A stretch of DNA of 64,000 nucleotides from Conus ventricosus (lineage: Eukaryota > Mollusca > Gastropoda > Neogastropoda > Conidae), in the NCBI GenBank assembly GCA_018398815.1, contig CM031626.1:43877477-43941476 (forward strand), in the 5' to 3' direction. Shown in pieces: positions 33,505 through 44,630 of the stretch (positions are counted from its first letter, which is position 1; every line of letters starts with the position of its first letter). The notes below the pieces were generated by a model. The model worked only from the letters and a program-made list of their open reading frames with translations. It did not search any database and was not told where the DNA came from. The position numbers and the translations under genes were made by a program.

Positions 33505-35870
33505 GGACATACGCACAGTCCACACACCTGTCCTGCACACACTGTCCACACACCTGCCCTACACACACTGTCCACACACCTGTCCTACATAGGACATACA
33601 CACTGTCCACACACCTGTCCTACACACCTGTCCTGCACACACTGTCCACACACCTGTCCTGCACACAGTCCACACCTGTCCTACACCCTGTCCTACACAC
33701 ACTGTCCTGCACACACTGTCCACACACCTGTCCTGCACACACGTCCACACCTGCCTCCCACTCACACACTGTCCTGCACACACTGTCCACACACCTGTCC
33801 TGCACACACTGTCCACACACCTGATCCTGCACACACTGTCCACACACCTGTCCATCACACCTGTGACATACACTGTCCACACACCTGTCTCTAGCATACA
33901 CACTGTCCACACACCTGTCCTGACACACACTGTCCACACACCTGTCTACTGACTACACACTGTCCACACACCTGTCCTACAGACTACACTGTCCACACAC
34001 CTGTCCTACAGACTACACTGTCCACACACCTGTCCTACATCAGGACATACACACTGTCCACACACCTGTCACAAGCATACACACTGTCCACACACCTGTC
34101 CTACACAGGACATACAGTCACACACCTGTCCAAGCACACCTGTCCACACACCTGTCCTACACAGGACATACACACTGTCCACACACCTGTCCTGCACACT
34201 GCAACACCTGTCTACACAGACATCACTGTCCACACACCTGTCCTACACAGGACATACACACTGTCCACACACCTGTCCTACACAGGACATACACACTGTC
34301 CACACACCTGTCCTACATAGGACATACACACTGTCCACACACCTGTCCTACACACCTGTCCTGCACACACTGTCCCACACACCTGTCCTACACAGGACAT
34401 ACACACTGTCCACACACCTGTCCTACATAGGACATACACACTGTCCACACACCTGTCCTACACATGTACATCACACACTGTCCACACACCTGTCCTACAC
34501 AGACATACACACTGTCCACACACCTGTCCTACACAGGACATACACACTGTCCACACACCTGTCCTACACACTGGACATACACACTGTCCACACACCTGTC
34601 CTGCACACACTGTCCTACACACCTGTCCTGCACACACTGTCCACACACCTGTCCTACACAGTCAAACTTACACACTGTCCACACACCTGTCCTACAGACC
34701 TGTACCACACTTCCACACACCTGTCCTGCACACACTGTCCACACACCTGTCCTGCACACACTGTCCACACACCTGTCCTCACACACCTGTCCTACACACA
34801 CTGTCCACGCACACACTGTCTGCACACACTGTCCACAACACACTGTCCACACACCTGTCCTGCAGACATACACTGTCCACACACCTGTCTACATCAGGAA
34901 CACCTGTCCACCTGACACACACTGTCCATGCAACACACTGTCCACACACCTGTCACACGTGCACACACTGTCCACACACCTGTCCTAACACAACACTGTC
35001 CTACACACACTGTCCCACGACAACACTGTCCAACCTGTCCACACTGTCACAACACACCAACCGTGTCCGCACAGGCATCACTGTCCACACACCTGTCCTG
35101 GCATACACACTGTCCACACACCTGTCCTACATAGGACATACACACTGTCCACACACTTCTGGCATACACAGTCACACACTGTCCACAACGGACATACACA
35201 CTGTCCACACACCTGTCCACACACGCACACAGCATTCCACACACTGTCCACACAGGACATCACACTGTCCACACACCTGTCCTAACAGGAAACACATGCT
35301 ATCCACACACACTGTCCACACACTTACACGACCTGTCCACACACCTGTCCTTACACTGGACACAACACTGTCCCACACACGTGTCCCACCAGGGCATACA
35401 CACTGTCCACACACCTGTCAATACAGGACATACACACTGTCCACACACCTGTCACACACTGGACACACACACTATCCACACACGTGTCCACACCAGGGCA
35501 TACACACTGTCCACACACCGTCCAATACTGGGCATACACACTGATCCACAACTGTCCAATACTGGCATACCACTGTCCACACACCTTATCCCATCACAGG
35601 ACAATTACACTGTCAACCCTGTCACAATCTGACTAACATGTCCACACTGGACATACTTCCATCACACCATGTCTTACACGACATATGTCACACACACCAT
35701 ATGTTCTTACCTGAACATCATCTGCCTACACACATGTCCAAATTGGGCATAACACTGTGCACACACTGCTTACACTGGACATACTGTCCACACACCTGCT
35801 TAAAACACGAGCAACACCTGTCCAACACCTGGCCTAACGCACATTCCTAGTGTCACACATCAATCCTAAG
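33505..35870 (+). repeat. 35-bp CA-rich minisatellite, degenerate array
   Basis: Units of CACACCTGTCCTACACAGGA + CATACACACTGTCCA, with frequent shortened variants lacking the ACAGGACATACA part. Each full unit contains the near-palindrome TGTCCTACACAGGACA. Regularity is best between about 33,550 and 34,700 and decays towards 35,870. It is the same family as the array at 37,745-39,000. Frames up to 174 residues here are repeat translations. Confidence 0.95.
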
Positions 35871-36589
35871 GAGGCCTAAAACACTGAACACTAATGGGAT
35901 ACATGCACAAAACCCACACACAAGGTCTAATACCAACCACTGTCATCACGCTTATCTCAACAGAGTGCAATTAACAAACCATTCCAACATTATCTAACCC
36001 AGAGGTCTAATTTACCTATGTTGCGATCTAGCTCACATTGTTAAAATGACTCATTGGAAAACATCGGAAAGATTCCTGTTCCTCAAATATCACTATGGGC
36101 AGAAACCATTCAGTGCTTGAAACATTCGAGTGCTTGTAAAAAAAAAAAAAAAAAGACTGTACTCGTGCATGCAACAACTTCTGAAGATGCACTTATTGTT
36201 TTAGAAAAAAACGAAGCAAAAAAAAAAAAAAAAAAAAAAAAAAATCACCTAAAGATGACGCTCTCATAGTTGATAAAGGCCTAAAAAACAAACGGAGATG
36301 GGGTAACAGAAAAAACAGCAACAGCAACAACAATACCACCTGTCGGTGCTGGCATTAAAGATTGCTGTCAGAAGATCCATTTGCCTAGGGTGTGTTTTTC
36401 TTTCCTTGCCGAGACAATTGCAAACAGCTCAAGTGGAGAGAAAGCATTAAAAACCCATGCCAATGGTTCTAGCACTTTTGCATTCTTCATTCTGTTTAGC
36501 AGATGGTGAAACAGGATTGGGATTCAAAAAGAAGCGCCAAACCAAAAACAAAAAAACCTGTAACAAGCTGTAGCAGCTGCATAGAATGA
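35871..36589. other. Spacer with poly-A tracts
   Basis: Two poly-A tracts (about 36,138-36,154 and 36,219-36,244). No gene recognised. Confidence 0.6.
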
Positions 36590-37318
36590 GCCTGACAACC
36601 TTCCCCACCCCTATCCCTTTTTCTTTGTAGTGATGATGACAGAGATGGCAGAATAATGCATAGAATGAGCCTGACAACCTTCCCCACCCCCATCCCTTTT
36701 TCTTTGTAGTGATGATGACAGAGATGGCAGAACAATGCATAGAAATTAGAATGAGCCTGACAACCTTCCCCACCCCTATCCCTTTTTCTTTGTAGTGATG
36801 ATGACAGAGATGGCAGAATAATGCATAGAATGAGCCTGACAACCTTCCCCACCCCTATCCCTTTTTCTTTGTAGTGATGATGACAGAGATGGCAGAATAA
36901 TGCATAGAATGAGCCTGACAACCTTCCCCACCCCTATCCCTTTTTCTTTGTAGTGATGATGACAGAGATGGCAGAATAATGCATAGAAATTAGAATGGGC
37001 CTGACAACCTTCCCCACCCCTATCCCTTTTTCTTTGTAGTGATGATGACAGAGATGGCAGAATAATGCATAGAAATTAGAATGGGCCTGACAACCTTCCC
37101 CACCCCTATCCCTTTTTCTTTGTAGTGATGATGACAGAGATGGCAGAATAATGCATAGAAATTAGAATGGGCCTGACAACCTTCCCCACCCCTATCCCTT
37201 TTTCTTTGTAGTGATGATGACAGAGATGGCAGAATAATGCATAGAAATTAGAATGGGCCTGACAACCTTCCCCACCCCTATCCCTTTTTCTTTGTAGTGA
37301 TGATGACAGAGATGGCAG
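36590..37318 (+). repeat. 73-82-bp minisatellite carrying splice-acceptor-like tracts
   Basis: Nine copies of a unit starting GAATGAGCCTGACAACCTTC, then CCCACCCCTATCCCTTTTTC, TTTGTAG, TGATGATGACAGAGATGGCA, GAATAATGCATA, some with an extra GAAATTA. Each unit contains a long pyrimidine tract ending TTTCTTTGTAG, a good 3' splice-site match on the plus strand. Minus frames of 131-141 residues are shadows. Confidence 0.95.
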
Positions 37319-37744
37319 GATGCCCATAGGTTACTTTCAATGAACTGCAAAAGACTGGAAAAGAAGCGGTGAGACAGATAAAATTCTGGCAAGTGTCTCT
37401 AAAACGAAACTTGACTTCAGCACATTATGAACAAGGTAAACATGTTCTGGATCTCTTTTCATCTAAGGGACCTGCTCTTGATTGAGTTAAAAACTTTGGC
37501 AATGGAGAATGCTCAGCAAGAGCTGCTTCTGCTTGGCTTTTGGCTCTGAAAGAAAGCACATAAAAAATTCAGAGCTTGAATTGTTTTTGAATGATCGCTT
37601 TCTGAGGACTTTTCATCTCTCATACTTAAAGTCTGTAAGCACAAATGCAGCAATACCTCCTTTGACCAGACTCCATACTGAATACTCTGACCACTATCAA
37701 ATGGAAGTACTCACTGCTGAGGCTATCCAACACATCACCACATT
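37319..37744. other. Short unique spacer
   Basis: Unique sequence between two minisatellites. The plus frame at 37,509-38,135 begins here, giving about 75 non-repeat residues (SKSCFCLAFGSERKHIKN...) before entering the 35-bp array. I do not recognise it. Confidence 0.5.
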
Positions 37745-39000
37745 CACGCCATCCACACACCAGTCGTACACAGGACATTCATGTTGTCCACACACACTGT
37801 TGTACACAGGACATTCATGTTGTCCACACACCTGTTGTACACAGGACATTCATGTTGTCCACACACCTGTTGTACACAGGACATTCATGTTGTCCACACA
37901 CCTGTTGTACACAGGACATTCATGTTGTCCACACACCTGTCGTACACAGGACATTCATAATGTCCACACACCTGTTGTACACAGGACATTCATGTTGTCC
38001 ACACACCTGTCGTACACAGGACATTCATGTTGTCCACACACCTGTCGTACACAGGACATTCATGTTGTCCACACACCTGTCGTACACAGGACATTCATGT
38101 TGTCCACACACCTGTCGTACACAGGACATTCATGATGTCCACACACCTGTCGTACACAGGACATTCATGTTGTCCACACACCTGTCGTACACAGGACATT
38201 CATGATGTCCACACACCTGTCGTACACAGGACATTCATGTTGTCCACACACCTGTTGTACACAGGACATTCATGTTGTCCACACACCTGTCGTACACAGG
38301 ACATTCATGATGTCCACACACCTGTCGTACACAGGACATTCATGTTGTCCACACACCTGTCGTACACAGGACATTCATGTTGTCCACACACCTGTCGTAC
38401 ACAGGACATTCATGATGTCCACACACCTGTCGTACACAGGACATTCATGATGTCCACACACCTGTTGTACACAGGACATTCATGTTGTCCACACACCTGT
38501 CGTACACAGGACATTCATGTTGTCCACACACCTGTCGTACACAGGACATTCATGTTGTCCACACACCTGTCGTACACAGGACATTCATGTTGTCCACACA
38601 CCTGTCGTACACAGGACATTCATGTTGTCCACACACCTGTCGTACACAGGACATTCATGATGTCCACAAACCTGTCGTACACAGGACATTCATGATGTCC
38701 ACACACCTGTTGTACACAGGACATTCATGATGTCCACACACCTGTTGTACACAGGACATTCATGTTGTCCACACACCTGTCGTACACAGGACATTCATGC
38801 CATCCACACACCAGTCGTACACAGGACATTCATGTTGTCCTCACACCTGTCGTACACAGGACATTCATGTTGTCCACACACCTGTTGTACACAGGACATT
38901 CATGTTGTCCACACACCTGTCGTACACAGGACATTCATGTTGTCCACACACCTGTTGTACACAGGACATTCATGTTGTCCACACTTCTGTCGTACACAAG
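37745..39000 (+). repeat. 35-bp minisatellite, homogeneous array
   Basis: About 36 units of CACCTGTCGTACACAGGACA + TTCATGTTGTCCACA with only a few variable sites (CGT/TGT before ACACAGG; GTTGTCC/GATGTCC). It is far more homogeneous than the sister array at 33.5-35.9 kb, so it was amplified or homogenised more recently. As 35 is not divisible by three, three consecutive units are read in three frames and make a 35-residue protein period; no plus-strand frame contains a stop. The predicted proteins (for example 38,027-38,695) are not supported as genes. Confidence 0.97.
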
Positions 39001-39370
39001 AAACACAGACTGTCCACATCTCTAATATGTACTGGACATACAGACTGTCCACATCTCTAATATGTACTGGACATACAGACTGTCCACACACCTGTCTGCA
39101 CAGGGCACACTGTCAACACACGTGTCTGACAAGGCCACACACGCTGTCGCACACACTGTCCTGCACAGGACAAACAGACAGCTCCTGCACCTGCCTTACA
39201 CAGGAACCACACGCTGTTGACACACCTGTCCTGCACAGGACAAACAGACAGCTCCTGCACCTGCCTTACACAGGAACCACACGCTGTCGACACACCTGTC
39301 CTGCACAGGACATGTGTCCAACACAGGACACACACTCTGTCCACACACCTGTCCTTCACTGAAGGGTGGA
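39001..39370 (+). repeat. Diverged edge of the 35-bp array
   Basis: Holds two copies of a ~36-bp variant (CTAATATGTACTGGACATACAG) and two copies of a ~75-bp variant with CCTGCACAGGACAAACAGAC and CTGCCTTACACAGGAACCAC, all derived from the same CTGTC..ACAGGACA core. Confidence 0.85.
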
Positions 39371-39429
39371 CACCTCCACTCAACCCACTGAATGAAATGC
39401 ATCCTTTACTAACTGAAAACAAATATACT

Positions 39430-39800
39430 GCATTGCCCTTGAACCTTAGCATATCATGTATTGCTAACAAATCATAGCATATAACACATCGTTCACAAAA
39501 TATAGCATGTAATGCACTGATCTCAAATCAAGCATTGAATGCATCACTCACACACCGTTATCTTATTCGGTACAATTCACAAACCACGCCATATATAAAT
39601 GCATCCCTCACAAAACCATAGCAAATATTTACAGTTTACAAACCACACGCAAAAAACGAGTTGTTCACAAACCACATGATAAAAATGCGATATTCACAAA
39701 CCAAAGCGCATAATGCACAGTTCCTAAACAGCACAGTAATAAATAATGCACAGTTCCTAAACAGCACAGTAATAAATAATGCACAGTTCACAAACCTTCA
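39430..39800 (+). repeat. Degenerate ~30-35-bp repeat
   Basis: Irregular units of ACAAACCATAGCATATAATGCA/CAGTTCACAAACC; the last two (AATAATGCACAGTTCCTAAA) are nearly identical 30-bp units. Confidence 0.7.
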
Positions 39801-39825
39801 GTTCCGGTCCTTCTCTTCTCCCCCC

Positions 39826-40313
39826 ACTTTAAAACGCCACAATTTCCATACACGCCCCTCCTCAGACATACCAGACAGAATGCAATGTGAACTCCTCAAA
39901 CATTCCCACTTTAAAACGCCACAATTTCCATACACGCCCCTCCTCAGACATACCAGACAGAATGCAATGTGAACTCCTCAAACATTCCCACTTTAAAACG
40001 CCACAATTTCCATACACGCCCCTCCTCAGACATACCAGACAGAATGCAATGTGAACTCCTCAAACATTCCCACTTTAAAACGCCACAATTTCCATACACG
40101 CCCCTCCTCAACATACCAGACAGAATGCAATGTGAACTCCTCAAACATTCCCACTTTAAAACGCCACAATTTCCATACACGCCCCTCCTCACACATACCA
40201 GACAGAATGCAATGTGAACTCCTCAAACATTCCCACTTTAAAACGCCACAATTTCCATACACGCCCCTCCTCAGACATACCAGACAGAATGCAATGTGAA
40301 CTCCTCAAACATT
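39826..40313 (+). repeat. 82-bp minisatellite, six copies
   Basis: Six nearly identical units of CCCACTTTAAAACGCCACAA + TTTCCATACACGCCCCTCCT + CAGACATACCAGACAGAATG + CAATGTGAACTCCTCAAACATT. One copy lacks a base (CCTCAACATACC) and another has CTCACACATACC. Open frames on both strands are shadows. Confidence 0.97.
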
Positions 40314-40379
40314 CCATCTGACATTCACAACACCATCTCACACACACTCCTCAACAAAAGTTCACACACAACCCCTCAT

Positions 40380-41270
40380 CTAACGCTCATTACAGAAGTT
40401 CATACATTTCCCCTCATCAAACACTCATTACAGAAGTTCATACATACCCCCCTCATCCAACACCCATTACAGAAGTTCATACATACCCCCCTCATCCACA
40501 CTCATTACAGAAGTTCATACATACCCCCTCACCACACTCATTACAGAAGTTCATACATACCCCCCTCATCCAACACTCATTACAGAAGTTCATACATACC
40601 CTCCTCATCCAACACTCATTACAGAAGTTCATACATACCCCCCCCCCCCCCCCCAATTCACACTCATTACAGAAGTTCATACATCCCCCCCCCCCCCCAA
40701 TTCACTCATTACAGAAGTTCATACACACCTCCCTCATCCAACACTCATTACAGAAGTTCATACATACCCCCCCCCCCAACACTCATTACAGAAGTTCATA
40801 CATACCCCCCCCCCCTCATCCAACACTCAATACAGAAGTTCATACATACCCCCTCCTCCCTCATTCAACACTCATTACAGAAGTTCATATATACCCCCCC
40901 CCCCAATTCAACACTCATTACAGAAGTTCATACATACCCCCCTCATCCAACACTCAATACAGAAGTTCATACATACCCCCCTCATCCAACACTCATTACA
41001 GAAGTTCATACATAACCCCCCCCCCCCCCCCATTCAACACTCATTACAGAAGTTCATACATACCCCTCCCCCCCCCCCCTCATTCAACACTCATTACATA
41101 AGTTCATACATACCCCCCCCCCTCATTCAACACTCATTACAGAAGTTCATACATACCCCTCCCCCCCCCCTCATTCAACACTCATTACAGAAGTTCATAC
41201 ATACCCCCCCCCCCCCCCTCATTCAACACTCATTACAGAAGTTCATACATACCTCTCATCCAACACTCCA
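40380..41270 (+). repeat. ~40-bp minisatellite with variable poly-C
   Basis: About 21 units of CATTACAGAAGTTCATACAT + ACCCCCCTCATCCAACACT. The C-run ranges from 3 to about 17 bases between units, so length variation is concentrated there. Confidence 0.95.
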
Positions 41271-42065
41271 TACAGAATTCCATAAATCCCCTTGTCCAAC
41301 TTCTCAGCATTCCAGGCACACCCCTCATCCCATGCTCACAAAAGATAAGACAGTGAACAGCATTACTGAACATTGTAAGACATGCACATGGTATTCCTTG
41401 GTGTGTGTACACACAACATTGGAGACACACACACACACACATCTCCCCAGCTAACTTATCAAACACAATAATGATTCATCACTATTGAGTATTCTGCTGT
41501 TTCTCAAACAAAAGTGGTATCCACAGCGTGTGCTCTATGCCCCCCCCCCCCCCCCTCCCCTCTTCCAGTCCCCTCTCTCCTCCATCATTCCCTACACCCT
41601 GCGCTTCGCTTCTCCCCACACCAGAGGCCAACACCTCCCCCTGCAAGAGGAGGAAGAGAAAAAGCGCAAAATACATACAGATCACCTCTACAATGCAGTA
41701 TCACGAACGCAGCAACGTCCCACTAAGGAGGGAGAGAGCCACAGTCATGGTGGCCACCCTGCATGGTGAACACAGGGTCCCATGACAGAACCTTCAAGTC
41801 CTACCATAAGACCAAGGCGTACCAGTGCACATCATACACGCTCCCTCCTCGGAAGGCAAGAACAGCACAGAGAAGCCGGCTAGGCAAAAAAATAAGCCTG
41901 CAGTGAACTGGCAACCCCCATCATGGAAGTGACATGGAGTTTTAAACAAAGTAGTCCCCAGCGTGTATTGATCAGTGCTACCTGACATTGGGGTAAATCG
42001 GTCCAGGATGCCCGATACTAGCAGTCACCATGGAAATCTGTTGGAATCAACCGAGTCACCATAGT
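41271..42065. other. Unassigned spacer
   Basis: Includes a short CA tract (about 41,425-41,440), a poly-C run at about 41,540-41,555 and otherwise mixed sequence. I saw no gene or transposon signature. Confidence 0.5.
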
Positions 42066-42069
42066 CAAT

Positions 42070-42330
42070 CTGTTAGAATAATGACAGTAGTAGTAGTAGT
42101 CACAGTGGTCAATCTGTTAGAATGACAGTAGTAGTAGTAGTCACAGTGATCAATCTGTTAGAATAATGACCAGACAGTAGTAGTAGTAGTAGTAGTCACA
42201 GTGGTCAATCTGTTAGAATAATGACAGTAGTAGTAGTAGTAGTCACAGTGGTCAATCTGTTAGAATAATGACAGTAGTAGTAGTAGTCACAGTGGTCAAT
42301 CTGTTAGAATAATGACCAGACAGTAGTAGA
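42070..42330 (+). repeat. ~43-bp minisatellite with nested (AGT)n
   Basis: Six units of CACAGTGGTCAATCTGTTAG + AATAATGAC + (AGT)n, with four to seven AGT triplets per unit and an extra CAGAC in two units. Confidence 0.95.
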
Positions 42331-42392
42331 GTACACTCTGCATGACCTATCCAGCCCCAACAGACTGTTCAAGAGATGGGAGAGGGGAAGCC

Positions 42393-42483
42393 AGAGAGAG
42401 AGAGAGGGGGAAGCGAGAGAGAGAGAGGGGAAGTGAGAGAGAGAGAGGGGAAGTGAGAGAGAGAGAGAGAAGAGAGAGAGAGA
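42393..42483. repeat. (GA)n-rich minisatellite
   Basis: GAGAGAGAGAGGGGAAGTGA units repeated four to five times. Confidence 0.9.
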
Positions 42484-43029
42484 ATGCTTATAGCCCAGCC
42501 GAGGGGTAGCTGTTGTTGCAATCATTCCCCATCACACCCTCTGTTCTGTTTCAGCCAGTCACCCCCCACCCCCCTCCCTGCCCCCCACCCTGCGGCTGCC
42601 AGCATGGGGTCACCAGTGAGTGGGGTTTACAGTGACTCTGAACTTGTGTACACCGCTCTGACCGACACAACCGCACAGCAGGCTCTCTGAACTTGTGTAC
42701 ACCGCTCTGACCGACACAACCGCACCGCCTTGAGGCCACCTCTGGCTGAGACTGAAGCAGACGCACATCATTCACACACCTGCTTCAGGCTCTGCTCCTG
42801 GCAGGGGCTTCAGGGCAGTACTTACTGTAGTTGGATAGGAACACAGGCAGGAGAAGTGGGGAGTCATCCTGCAGAAGGGCAGTGTGTTCTCCACAGAGTG
42901 ACCCTTAGGCAGCCCGATGCCCACAGCTCTGACAGAGTTGCTGGCGGTTGGCTGTGAGAGGTGTGAGGCTAAGCATACTGGGCACAGCTGGGATGGCGAT
43001 GTGGACAAAGCAGACGGGGCAGGAAGATG
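42484..43029. other. C-rich unique segment with a 51-bp tandem duplication
   Basis: CTCTGAACTTGTGTACACCG + CTCTGACCGACACAACCGCA occurs twice (about 42,635 and 42,682). CTCTGTTCTGTTTCAG at about 42,539-42,554 looks like a splice acceptor on the plus strand. On the minus strand TACAGTAAGTACTG near 42,829-42,816 looks like a donor at the end of a serine/proline-rich frame (43,083-42,772). Neither could be tied to a known protein, so I do not call an exon. Confidence 0.4.
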
Positions 43030-43420
43030 GAAGGTTAAGGTAAGGTCATGTTGCTTATAGCCCAGCCCACCGCAAAGGGCCATATCAGGGCTGCCACCAC
43101 GTTAAAATCAACTCACAAGTCAAAAAAAACCCAAACAAACAAAAAAAAAAAAAAAAAAAAAAAAACCTTTCACACATCTCTTTAAAATACATCTAAAAAC
43201 GTACTGGAAACTTTGTTAAAAATCTTTCTTCCGTAAAATCTTAGATCAGATGAAATTGTTAATCTCTTTCAGAAACTCAAAGATCACGTCAGGTAGGACA
43301 TCTCTGAACAAGGTGTTCATGGAGTGTGCTGTAAAGTGTTTACGTCTCACATTGTGCAAGTCCCAACAATCTAAAAGAGCATGTTTCACTGTGAAGATGG
43401 AAAGGAGGAAAGAAAGACGA
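43030..43420 (-). mobile_element. 5'-truncated copy of the I/Nimbus-like LINE
   Basis: The minus strand reads TVKHALLDCWDLHNVRRKHF...LFRDVLPDVIFEFLKEINNF, matching MKHVLLECWDLHDVRP...LFRDVPPDVILGF of the element at 21.5-22.9 kb. It then has the same 3' region: poly-T (poly-A on the plus strand, 43,139-43,165) and GGGCTATAAGCAACATGACC. This copy contains only the last zinc-knuckle half and the 3' tail, the usual outcome of incomplete reverse transcription. Confidence 0.9.
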
Positions 43421-44625
43421 AGACGATGACGTCTACGGAGACAGACAGTGACCAAAACACTTAAGGAGATGAAAAAGATGGAGAGAAAGACAAAAACAAA
43501 ACAGAACGCACACACATCACCTGCCAGCTCTTCATCCCTTGTGTTTGGTGTCAATACAAACCTACAGCAGCAACAGAACAGAACGGCCGCTCTCCTTACC
43601 TTCCCAATTCTTTTCTGTTCTGTGAAATCCCAATCCACTGAACAGTCATGATTAACATTACTATGTTTCTTTTTCTGACATCTTTGGAATTCTAGCTTTT
43701 ATTTAACCCATGTCCAACCAAGGCAACTCTGCATCCAGCCTCTGAGCGAGGCCCCAGGAGTTCATCAGGTCCCTGATCTGAGTCTTCTCCCATGTGCTGG
43801 CTAGTACAGTTTCAGCTTCCCAACATGTCACCTTTTTTTTCAGTGATCTATTCTATAAAGAGTGGTTATGTATACTATACATGATTTGACTCAAAAACAC
43901 ATTTTCTACCAAATGATGCAAATATACTTAACTATTCATGCAACACAAATGCAACACCGTTATTTGAAAGCGAAAATTTGGTGGTGAAAATGACACTGCC
44001 CTTTTAACAGTTACTATTTCCTACGTTTAGGAGTGATTTTAATGCTTGACATGCATGCTGATAAAATGTCCATAAACCATTTTCCTTTGGTCAGCAAAAC
44101 ACTTCATCCAGGCTCATGCATGGAAGTTTGATCAGATTTCACTAGGTCGCTCACAAAAAACATGCCAAGTTTGTTCCAGTTTGAATCACCGTCTGCACAT
44201 TATTTCAGCTTCACAGACTACAGAACTGAAATAAAAAAACAAAATGAATAAAGAAAGATTTAAAAAAAAGAGTGGAAAGAATGTAATATCATACTACTGA
44301 ATTTCATCCACAGCAACACTGTCATTACACTGAAATACTTCAGGGACGCCGTCATTCCACCAGGTGCACTGCCAACATTTCAATGTCTAACAAACACAAC
44401 TATAAATAAATACAGACTCTCGAATCACACAAATTTACATTTGAAATAGATTTCAAAAGTTCCCCTGCCTTATCATTTTAACTTGTAACAGCATTCAATG
44501 CAAAAACAATGGTCAGACAAATTCCATGATCTGATGTACATCTACATTCAATGTTTTTTCAAATTTCAGATCGTGATTCAAAACCAGGACAGGTTATCAT
44601 TGTTTATCACCCAAAACAAGTGCAG
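43421..44625. other. Unassigned spacer
   Basis: A/T-moderate unique sequence with no clear gene. The frame at 43,448-43,651 is basic low-complexity. Confidence 0.5.
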
Positions 44626-44630
44626 ACAAT

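Noticed and set aside
42484..42510. Third tiny copy of the I/Nimbus-like 3' end (GCTTATAGCCCAGCC)
   Set aside because: Only about 18 bases match before similarity is lost, too short to separate from chance.
42484..43083. Exons of a second gene (acceptor at 42,539-42,554 plus; donor near 42,829 minus)
   Set aside because: Signals are on opposite strands and the predicted peptides are low-complexity with no family match.
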